The notes beneath the pieces were generated by a model. The model was not told where the DNA came from, did not search any database, and saw nothing but the letters and a program-made list of their open reading frames with translations. A stretch of DNA of 64,000 nucleotides from Pseudomonadota bacterium. GTDB taxonomy: Bacteria; Pseudomonadota; Gammaproteobacteria; Enterobacterales; Enterobacteriaceae. Below, piece after piece: positions 54,519 through 62,400 of this stretch; position 1 is the first letter of the stretch, and each line of letters starts with the position of its first letter. The stretch lies in the NCBI GenBank assembly GCA_018261615.1, contig JAGTSE010000026.1, forward strand, positions 1-64,000. The letters run 5' to 3'. Made by a program: the position numbers and the translations under genes.

Positions 54519-54767
54519 TCACTCAGGATCTGAAGGTGGCTTTTTACGAGCGTTAAATTTGTCTATCAGATTAAATACTATTGTGACTAGTGTAATCGCA
54601 GAACCAGCTATACACCCAAACATAAAAATCCTTTCCACATGGTTGATTGGGAAAAATAAGTATCCTTTTGTTAGAAAGATAAATAACGCCCCCACGCCTA
54701 TAAGAAAGAAGCCGAGTGTAATACAAAAGATGCATGAATATATGAATAACTTAATATAAGCAATCAT
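54519..54767 (-). CDS. CdiI-like immunity membrane protein, type B (module 4)
   Basis: 82 residues with two hydrophobic segments (about 8-33 and 47-70) and a basic C-terminus ending ARKKPPSDPE. It is similar throughout to the module 2 protein (shared CIAGSAITLVTIVFNLIDK). Its start overlaps the module 4 toxin stop by four bases (ATGA). Small integral-membrane immunity proteins normally protect against membrane-acting CdiA-CT toxins. Function is inferred from position and topology. Confidence 0.72.
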   Translation of the reverse strand: MIAYIKLFIYSCIFCITLGFFLIGVGALFIFLTKGYLFFPINHVERIFMFGCIAGSAITLVTIVFNLIDKFNARKKPPSDPE

Positions 54768-55324
54768 TTTTCTTCCTCATTGTGTCTTTCGGAAGAAGGG
54801 TGACTACCATTTACTGCATCTTTTATATAACCACCCAAAATTTCACTACCAAAAGAACCTGTAACGTCGAATATAAATCCAGGGATTTCTTTTCCTGATA
54901 CTGAACTTACAACCCCTTGAGCAAACTCACCAAATTTGCCACCGAACCATGCACCAATAGCCACACCACCGATAGAACCAGTATTTGGACCATCGGTAAA
55001 AAATGCACTACCCATAGAAATTCCGACGTTTTGTCCGATAGTCCTTCCAGGCACAAGCATACCTGTAATGCCTGAGCTAGCACTACTTTTCCAGTCCCAG
55101 CTTTTGTTTTCATTACCCGTCTGGCTCAGATCAAACCACTGGTAGCTTCCGTTGGCTATCTCAGCGATAACCCCGCCACCGATCACTTTACCGACCGATG
55201 CTGCTGGCCCCAGATACCACGCTCCCGCAATCATCACGCCATCCTGATAACCTTCAACAATAGCTTTAGTGATATTGGCACCTTCCGGCAAATCGCCTGT
55301 TCGTCTATTTTTGCGAACAACCAT
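54764..55324 (-). CDS. Orphan CdiA-CT toxin, type B (module 4), N-terminally fused
   Basis: 186 residues. From residue 10 ([20 protein letters not shown]) it follows the other modules; the C-terminal third (SSVSGKEIPGFIFDVTGSFGSEILGGYIKDAVNGS) is type B, like module 2. The first nine codons are out-of-frame immunity-gene DNA, so VENN and the preceding helper helices are missing. The body is glycine-rich with long hydrophobic helices, consistent with a pore-forming toxin. Without its upstream part it is a silent cassette rather than a deliverable toxin. Confidence 0.75.
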   Translation of the reverse strand: MVVRKNRRTGDLPEGANITKAIVEGYQDGVMIAGAWYLGPAASVGKVIGGGVIAEIANGSYQWFDLSQTGNENKSWDWKSSASSGITGMLVPGRTIGQNVGISMGSAFFTDGPNTGSIGGVAIGAWFGGKFGEFAQGVVSSVSGKEIPGFIFDVTGSFGSEILGGYIKDAVNGSHPSSERHNEEEK

Positions 55325-55524
55325 GCTCCAAAAGCTGATGCCGTTCCTGCAATAACACTGGCAACTAAAACATGCTCAATATCTGACTGCCTAATATTGA
55401 CCTCATGGTGAATTATAAATTTTACAGCTATCAGGGCTAGAGAGAAAAATATTAAACAGCAAAAGACCATATACATAATACTTAGAAGAAGTAAGCCTAC
55501 AGTAGGTTCATTTTTTCTTTTCAT
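55234..55524 (-). CDS. CdiI-like immunity membrane protein, type A (module 3), C-terminally replaced
   Basis: 96 residues with two hydrophobic segments. Up to FAKIDEQ it aligns with the module 1 protein (FAKLDER). Where module 1 continues KSRKLPPSDPE, this one runs on as [18 protein letters not shown], which is the module 4 toxin DNA read in a different frame. The normal C-terminal tail was therefore lost by a deletion joining it to the next toxin. Whether it still protects is uncertain. Confidence 0.7.
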   Translation of the reverse strand: MKRKNEPTVGLLLLSIMYMVFCCLIFFSLALIAVKFIIHHEVNIRQSDIEHVLVASVIAGTASAFGAWLFAKIDEQAICRKVPISLKLLLKVIRMA

Positions 55525-56110
55525 TCACTTCATCCTTAACTGTGTTACTAATAAATTCCCCACCAACAGAACCTATCACCTCACCAACGAAACCTGAGTA
55601 TTGCCCCAGTGCAGGGCCAAATACAGGCGGCGCAATAAAGCCAACTGTTGTACCAAACACCCATCCAGCACCAGTTCCAGCTAAAGCGCCTTTATCCGGG
55701 CCATCCGTAAAGAATGCCCCACCTGCTGCAATCCCTGCGTTCTGCCACACACTCCGTCCCGGAGCCAGTGCTCCTGTAATCCCTGAGCTGACGCTGCTCT
55801 TGTAATCCCAGCTTTTGTTTTCATTACCCGGCTGGCTCAGATCAAACCACTGGTAACTTCCATTGGCTATCTCAGCGATAACTCCGCCACCAATCACCTT
55901 ACCAACAGATGCTGCCGGTTCCAGATACCATGCTCCCGCAATCATCACGCCATCCTGATAACCTTCAACAATAGCTTTAGTAATATTGGCACCTTCCGGC
56001 AAATCGCCTTTCGCCAGTTTATCCAGCCCGGCCTGTACCTGTTCAGGCGTGAGATTATTATCCACCGCATATTGATTCCAGGAGGCTGCTGCCTGTCCGT
56101 AGTTCACCAT
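55508..56110 (-). CDS. Orphan CdiA-CT toxin, type A (module 3)
   Basis: 200 residues from MVNYGQAAASWNQYAVDNN. The reading frame is open upstream to the end of the module 2 immunity gene and encodes GIVVENNALSLPSG (VENN at 56132-56143), but has no ordinary start there, as is typical of orphan modules. The order is VENN, a short helical part, [17 protein letters not shown], then a hydrophobic glycine-rich toxin ending FVGEVIGSVGGEFISNTVKDE (type A). Its stop region overlaps the module 3 immunity start. Confidence 0.8.
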   Translation of the reverse strand: MVNYGQAAASWNQYAVDNNLTPEQVQAGLDKLAKGDLPEGANITKAIVEGYQDGVMIAGAWYLEPAASVGKVIGGGVIAEIANGSYQWFDLSQPGNENKSWDYKSSVSSGITGALAPGRSVWQNAGIAAGGAFFTDGPDKGALAGTGAGWVFGTTVGFIAPPVFGPALGQYSGFVGEVIGSVGGEFISNTVKDEVNEKKK

Positions 56111-56181
56111 CCCCGACGGTAAACTCAGCGCATTATTCTCAACAACAATCCCAGCAGCAAAGACTGGGATTGTTGTTGATC

Positions 56182-56439
56182 TTAGTCCGGCGTCGAAGGT
56201 GGCTTTTTACGTCCGTTAGACTTATCTATCAGGTTAAATACTATTGTGGCCAGTGTAATCGCAGACCCAGCGATAGAGCCGAAAACCATGGCTCTTTTTA
56301 ATTGACTTAGTGGGAAATAAAACCCATCCCCTTTTAAAAAGTAGAAAGCTGCAATCCCTCCACCTAAAAGTAACAACATCAATATGGAAGATAAGCAACT
56401 ATAAACAAATAAAATTACATAACCATATAGTCGTTTCAT
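56182..56439 (-). CDS. CdiI-like immunity membrane protein, type B (module 2)
   Basis: 85 residues, two hydrophobic segments (about 8-34 and 50-72), basic tail GRKKPPSTPD. It pairs with the module 4 protein, sharing GSIAGSAITLATIVFNLIDK. It overlaps the module 2 toxin stop by four bases. The middle loop (KGDGFYFPLSQLKRAMVF) differs from module 4 (TKGYLFFPINHVERIFMF), where specificity may lie. Confidence 0.72.
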   Translation of the reverse strand: MKRLYGYVILFVYSCLSSILMLLLLGGGIAAFYFLKGDGFYFPLSQLKRAMVFGSIAGSAITLATIVFNLIDKSNGRKKPPSTPD

Positions 56440-57134
56440 TTTTTCTTCTCCACAGGTATCTCTTTCGGATTACTAAGGTCTTTAATTAATCCAGATGAGA
56501 ACTCTGAAGCAACACCGCCCCAATAATCATAAACAAAACCAGGTACTTCTTTACCAGTTAATGAATTAACTATTCCCGGCGCATACACCCCGAACATCCC
56601 GCCAGCCCATGCACCGGCAGCACTACTACCAATAGAACCAATATCTGGCCCATCAGTAAATATCGCGCCACCTGCGGCCATCCCGACGTTCTGCCAGACC
56701 CCGCGCCCAGGTGCTAATGCTCCCGTAATACCTGTCGAGATACTTGTCTTATAATCCCAATTTTTGTTTTCATTTCCAGGCTGGTTCAAATCGAACCACT
56801 GGTACGTACCGTTGGCGATTTCTGCTATTACTGCACCGCCCACAGCTTTACCCACCGATGCCGCTGGCCCTAAATAAGCAGCTCCTGCAATCAATACGCC
56901 ATCCTTATACCCATCCACGATAACCTTGGTAATATTCGCACCTTCTGGTAGATCCCCTTTTGCCAGTTTATCTAACCCAGCCTGCTTTTGTTCTGTAGTT
57001 AGATTATGAGCATCTGCATATTGATTCCAGGAGGCTGCTGCCTGTCCGTAGTTCACCATCCCCGACGGTAAACTCAGCGCATTATTCTCCACAACAATAC
57101 CAACTGTATAAGTTGGGATTGCTGCAAATATCAC
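56436..57134 (-). CDS. Orphan CdiA-CT toxin, type B (module 2), with VENN
   Basis: 232 residues, the most complete module. It has a GTG start overlapping the upstream immunity stop (GTGA), and VENN lies at residues 15-18 (GIVVENNALSLPSG). A helical linker to about residue 65 is followed by [20 protein letters not shown] and the hydrophobic core AGAAYLGPAASVGKAVGGAVIAEIANG. The C-terminus, TGKEVPGFVYDYWGGVASEF, is type B. DNA differs from the other copies more (for example GGGGATCTACCAG at the boundary), so it is the oldest or most divergent copy. Confidence 0.82.
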   Translation of the reverse strand: MIFAAIPTYTVGIVVENNALSLPSGMVNYGQAAASWNQYADAHNLTTEQKQAGLDKLAKGDLPEGANITKVIVDGYKDGVLIAGAAYLGPAASVGKAVGGAVIAEIANGTYQWFDLNQPGNENKNWDYKTSISTGITGALAPGRGVWQNVGMAAGGAIFTDGPDIGSIGSSAAGAWAGGMFGVYAPGIVNSLTGKEVPGFVYDYWGGVASEFSSGLIKDLSNPKEIPVEKKK

Positions 57135-57397
57135 TCAGGATCTGACGGAGGCAATTTACGCGATTTTCGCTCGTCAAGTTTTGCGAAGAACCATATTCTT
57201 GCACCTGAAGCCAACCCAATAATCAAACTCACAACAGATAAATAAGTTAATGATTTTTTGGAAAAGTCAACATTCCCCGATGACAAAAATTCAATAATCA
57301 CATTATTTACCAAGAAAATAAAAGCAAAAAAACAAAGTCCATAGTAAATAGTACTTAGAAGAAAAACAGATAACATGGTTTTATTTTTCACTTTCAC
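57131..57397 (-). CDS. CdiI-like immunity membrane protein, type A (module 1)
   Basis: 88 residues with two hydrophobic segments (about 9-35 and 50-70) and the intact tail RKSRKLPPSDPE. It resembles the module 3 protein (FAKLDE/FAKIDE, shared start MKxKN). It lies directly behind the toxin part attached to cdiA, overlapping it by 17 bases, so it would be the cognate CdiI of the main CdiA. Confidence 0.75.
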   Translation of the reverse strand: MKVKNKTMLSVFLLSTIYYGLCFFAFIFLVNNVIIEFLSSGNVDFSKKSLTYLSVVSLIIGLASGARIWFFAKLDERKSRKLPPSDPE

Positions 57398-57862
57398 TAA
57401 CCTTATCCTTAATTTTATTGCTTATAACTTCCCCACCGATGCCGCCAATCAGGTCATTAACCTCCCCAGGGAAAGGAGCAAACTCACCAAATTTGCCACC
57501 GAACCATGCACCAATAGCCGCACCACCAATAGAACCCGTATCAGGTCCATCAGTGAAAAATGCGCTACCAGCCGCTATTCCAACGTTCTGCCACACTGTT
57601 CTTCCCGGGGCAAGCATTCCCGAAATCCCTGAGCTGACGCTGCTCTTGTAATCCCAGCTTTTATTTTCATTTCCCGGACGGCTCAAATCAAACCACTGGT
57701 AGCTTCCGTTGGCTATCTCAGCGATAACTCCGCCACCAACAACTTTACCTACCGACGCTGCTGGCCCCAGATACCACGCTCCCGCAATCATCACGCCATC
57801 CTGATAACCTTCAACAATAGCTTTAGTGATATTGGCACCTTCCGGCAAATCGCCTCGCCATG
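57381..57862 (-). pseudogene. CdiA-CT toxin of the main locus, type A (module 1), out of frame with cdiA
   Basis: The frame from [20 protein letters not shown] to GGIGGEVISNKIKDKVSESEK matches the other modules and ends type A. It has no start codon of its own; the only candidate is TTG at 57848. It is joined to the cdiA pretoxin text at [10 protein letters not shown], with VENN and about 65 downstream residues absent, and in the wrong frame. Restoring two bases (AA) at the junction would give SGMAKGDLPEG in frame. This looks like an in-frame recombination followed by a two-base loss. Confidence 0.78.
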
Positions 57863-59420
57863 CCTGACGAGATACTTGCCAGCGTGCTCAGTGTCTGCTT
57901 CTGGTCCTCAGTCAGCTTCGACAGGTCTTTGACATCCGGATATAAAACCTTCGCGATTGCTCCTGCGATAAGTTCACCGCTCGCAGCACCGACTGCACCT
58001 GCTGCGGCATTATTTCCCTGAAGAACCGCTGTCACACCGCCGAGAATAGCATGAGCAATGGCTTTCGCTGCGTCATTATCATTGATACCCGCATGATGGC
58101 CGATGATGTTTGTCAGCTCCGGCGCAGAAGCCCCGGCCAGAGCACCTGCTAAATTGCCGCCCGCCAGGCCCTGAAGTGCCGCCGTTGCTGCCTGGATACC
58201 GCGCTGAATGTCGCTGCCTGTGCCGTATTTTTCCTGCTCTTTTTTGTATTCCGGCGTGTCACGCAGTTTCGCCAGATATGCCTGTCGCTGCTCTTCCGTT
58301 GCATTCGTCGGAAGAGGTCCGTACTTATCCTGCGCAGCCTTCAGCGCATTCAGTTCACCCTGCGTCCGGGCAATATCCGCCACCTGGCCGCCGATATCGC
58401 TGATCATCCCGATTTCCTTCAGGCGATTCTGCTCTTTCTCCTTGTCGAAAATAGGGCTGATGCTGTCGTTGGCATGTTCCGTATCACGGCTCAGGTTCGC
58501 CACGTCCTGCTTCTGATTGTCCTTGTCGCGAATGGTGATGGTGCCATCAACCACAGCGGCCTGAGTCGTACCTTCGGCATGGCCACTGTTACCCGCCACC
58601 GAAATTATTCCGCCCGGCATGTTGCCCCTGAACTGGTCGCCGAAGCTGCCCGCGCCGCTGATGCTGATGCCCGAGTGCTGGGTTTTGAAATCCGCTTCGT
58701 TGTGAATATCGCTGAAGCCAAGCGTTCCGGTATCGAGGCTGTTTTTATCTGCCGTGGCGGTGGAAGCAATGACTGCGCCATCAAGCTGGGTGTGGTTGCC
58801 GACGGTGATATCGAAGCCGCCATCACCGGCGAACATCCCGGTCTGCTCAGCCACCGAGTCAAAGCGGCTCTTCATCTTGTCCTGGGAGGCAGCGATGTAG
58901 CCGGAGCCCGTCATGCTGCCGAAGGTGAAGCTGCCGCCCGCTGCCACGCTGGTCTGCTTGCTGTCGTATTTGTTGCTGTCCTGCTGGCTGCTCATCAGCA
59001 GGTCGTGACTCACGTCAGCCACGATTTTATTACCGTTGACCTGTGCCCCGTTGAGCACAGTGTCGTTTCCGCTCTTAATGGTGACGGTCTTGCCACTATC
59101 TATCGTGGTTTCAGTCCAGTCGGTGCCGTTGCCTTTGTCCTTGCCTTTTGCCGCGTTGACGTTGGCGAAGACGCTGATACCGGCACCTTTACCTGCACCA
59201 ATACTCACACCGATACCACCACCGCTGCTGCTGTTATTGCCGCTGGATTGCTGAGTGTTGGCAGCCCCGCTGAGAATGACGTCATTCTTCGCATCCAGCA
59301 GCGTGTCGCTGCCAGCTTTCAGCTGGCTTCCGGCAATCACAATATCGCCGCTGTTCGGGCCCTTGCCTTTTCCGTTCGCAGTAATGGAGAGATTGTTGCC
59401 CGCATTCAGCGTGCTGCTGC
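57823..59420 (-). pseudogene. cdiA: CdiA, FHA-2 / pretoxin part (after frameshift)
   Basis: Continues CdiA in a second frame from [18 protein letters not shown] to the pretoxin region. The FHA-type text ([60 protein letters not shown]) is the domain just before VENN in enterobacterial CdiA. It then runs off frame at [13 protein letters not shown]. Two lesions therefore break the gene: a frameshift near 59415-59425 (with about eight residues of the usual text missing) and the VENN deletion near 57860. Downstream parts cannot be delivered by this allele as sequenced. Confidence 0.85.
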
Positions 59421-62400
59421 GATTTGGATTTCTGCGTGGTCAGTGAGAGGCTGACCCCCATCGCGTTCGGATCGGATGTCGTGTTAGCCATATCAGTTGC
59501 CTGTCCGGCCTGCACGCCGGAAAGCACCGTTTTAGTGGCCTGAAGGGTCTTCAGACGTCCGTCACTCTCCTCTTTGGTATCCTGCGCTGCGGTAACAGCA
59601 TTATTAATCGCGCTACCGACTGTACCGGAAAGCGCCAGCGTCAGCCCGCTTTTCTTCTGCTCAAAGGTTTCATCGCGGGTGCGTTTGTCGTGGCCCGGTT
59701 CGATGATAACGCTGCTGCCGCTGAGGCTCATGTCCTTACCAGCAATCAGGTCCGCACCGCCAATGTGCGCCTGGTTTCCGGCAGCGATAACCACGTTACC
59801 GCCCGTCGAGCCCACGGTGCTAAAGCTCTGACTTTGCGTGGTGCCCGCTTCACGCAGGTCGTGGGTGGTTTTGCTGCTGCCGATGGTGATGCCGATACCG
59901 CCGGTGCCCATCAGGCCGCTCTTCTTCTCTTCCTTAAAGCGCCACGAGGAGTCCGTGTTGGTGGCCGCCACAATATCGACGTTGTTAGCCGCGCCCAGCG
60001 CCACGGTGTTATCGCCCACCACGGAGGAGCCTTTCACCAGCAGGTTGTTACCCGCCTGCACGGTAACGTTGTTGCCGGAAAGCAGGGTGCCTGCTTCACG
60101 GGTCGCACTGTCTTCCTCGATGGTGTGGGTCGTTTTCTTGCTGAGGAACCCTTTTTTGGTCTTCGTCTCTTCCTTGTAGTGATAATCGCTTTCCGTCGCC
60201 GTGGTCAGGTTCACGTCGCGGCCTGCCGCCATGCCGATATCCCCGCTGGCGGTCACCTGCGCCGCTTCAGCGTTGACGTCTCGCCCGGCGATAATCGTGG
60301 TGTTGCTGCCGCTGGCGATTTCGGTGCCCTGCTGGCGTACAGATTCATCGATAACGGTTTTCTTTTTCGAGTGTGAACTGCTGCCGGTCACGGACTCTTC
60401 CGCCAGCAGACTGACGTCACGTCCGGCCTGAATACCAACATTCCCTTCCGCCGCGATGCCTGCCGCCTGGCTGGTAACGTCCCGCCCGGCGACCAGAGTC
60501 ACATTGTCGCCCGCTGAAACGGTAGTTCTGTCTGCGCGGCTCTGATGGCTTTCGCTGCCGCCCGTGCGGCTGGTTTGTCCGTTGCTCGCCGCGTTCAGGT
60601 TCAGGTCATTACCCGCCACCAGTTGCGCGGTTTTACCTGCATTGATGGCACTCGCCGTGACGTTCAGGTCATTGCCCGACTGCATCACTGCGTTACCGCC
60701 CGCCGTAATGCTGCTGCCCTGGTTCGAGGTGGATGACGAACGGGTGTCTTTTTTGCCCCAGAAGCCCGACTGGCTGCTGCTGTCGGTTATCTGGTTGGCG
60801 GCAATATTGATGTTGTTGCCTGCGCCCAGCGCCAGACTGCCTCCGGCACTGACTTTCGCGCCGGTGATGTTGATGTCCTGGCCCGCCGCCATCGACAGCC
60901 CGTCTGTGGCCGTAATAGACGCCGTCTGCCCGACATCGGTACCGCTGAGCGCAACGCTACCGCGTCGGGTCTGGCTGCTGAGCGACCAGTCTTCCGTCCG
61001 GGTAATGTTGTTAATGCTGCCGTTAATGCTCTCCAACTGGACAGTGTTGCCGCTGATGGACGAACCGATGTTGTTGATATCGCCCAGCGCGCTCAGGTCC
61101 AGCCCGCCGCCCGCGTTGATAAGCCCGGCGTTAAGGTTATTCAGGCTGTTGCTGCTGTCGAGGGTAAGACCGTTCTGCGCCAGCAGCGAGCTGCCGCTGT
61201 TGGTCACGTTGCCGCCCGCTAACTGCACATTGTTGCCGCTAATCACGCTGCCGCTCTGCACGCTGACATCTTTTGGCGACAGATAGACTTTCGGCACCAT
61301 CACGGTCTGGCCGTTGATGGTCGCGCTTTCCCACCACAGGATGCTGTGATCGAGTGCGGCAACCTGATCTGCGGTGAGCGCCACGCCAAATTTCAGACCT
61401 AAGGAAGACTGCGCGTTGGCGGCGCTGTCCATCAGATAGCGCATCTGATCGAGATCGGATCCCAGGCCGTTGATGTAGCGGGAGCCGGTCTGGTTCAACA
61501 CGTAGTTCGATACATAGCGGGTATCAAAAGCCGCGTCGCCGAGGAAGCGATAGTCTTTATCCGGGTTGAGGCTGAGACGGTCGAGCATATACGACGAACC
61601 GAGGAACTGATTGATATCGGTGTACTGGCTGCCCGTTTCCTGCGGTGCTTTACCGGGTTTCATGCCCATCAACGAGTAAAGATCGCCGAACAGATTTGGA
61701 TCCAATTGACCCAGCCCGTCGAGTTTCGGGTTTACGGTGATGAGGTAAGGGCTATCCGGATCGGTGGACGGCACAAAGTAGCCGTTGTTGCCGGATGGCA
61801 GGGGATAGTTGCCGTCGATACCACCAGGTGCAAGCGTAGATCCATCTCCAATCGGCTGTTTGCCAATCCCGGTATCCTGCCAGGCCGGATTGGTGATGCT
61901 CAGAGAGCCTGCGCCATCCAACGCTTTCTGACTGCTGCCGCCGTCGATGTTCTGTGCAGACGGCGTGTTGAGGTTCGGCGCGACAATCGTATTGCTGATT
62001 TGTCCGGCATTCGCCGTGGTGTTGGTGTTGCTGATATTGCTGGCAAAATTGGCGATAACATTGCCACCGGCCTGAATGACGGAGCGGAATATTTCGCCGA
62101 GTTCTGTACTTGAGTCATGTCCTTTAAGCGTAAATGCAATGGATGTGTCCTCAGGCATGACATCCTGATAGTTGTTACCGTCCGTCGGATAACGTCCACC
62201 TGGCTCGACTGCATATCCATATCGACGTGAATCATACTGATAGACGAACCAGTCAGTGACCGTACCTGACTGCCAGCTCTGGTTGTTGAGCGTACTTCCT
62301 GTCAGGCTGACATCGCCATTTGCCAGAATATTGCTGGCAAAATTCTCCAGTGAACCTGCATTAATAGTGAGATTTTTGCCGGAGGCAATTCTTGATACAC

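Noticed and set aside
54519..57862. The repeated units as a CRISPR or simple tandem repeat
   Set aside because: Units are 0.7-0.9 kb coding modules with diverged 3' parts, not short repeats with spacers.
58474..59454. 326-codon plus-strand frame opposite cdiA
   Set aside because: Mirror of FHA repeat DNA; Ala/Val/His-rich repetitive text with no domain.
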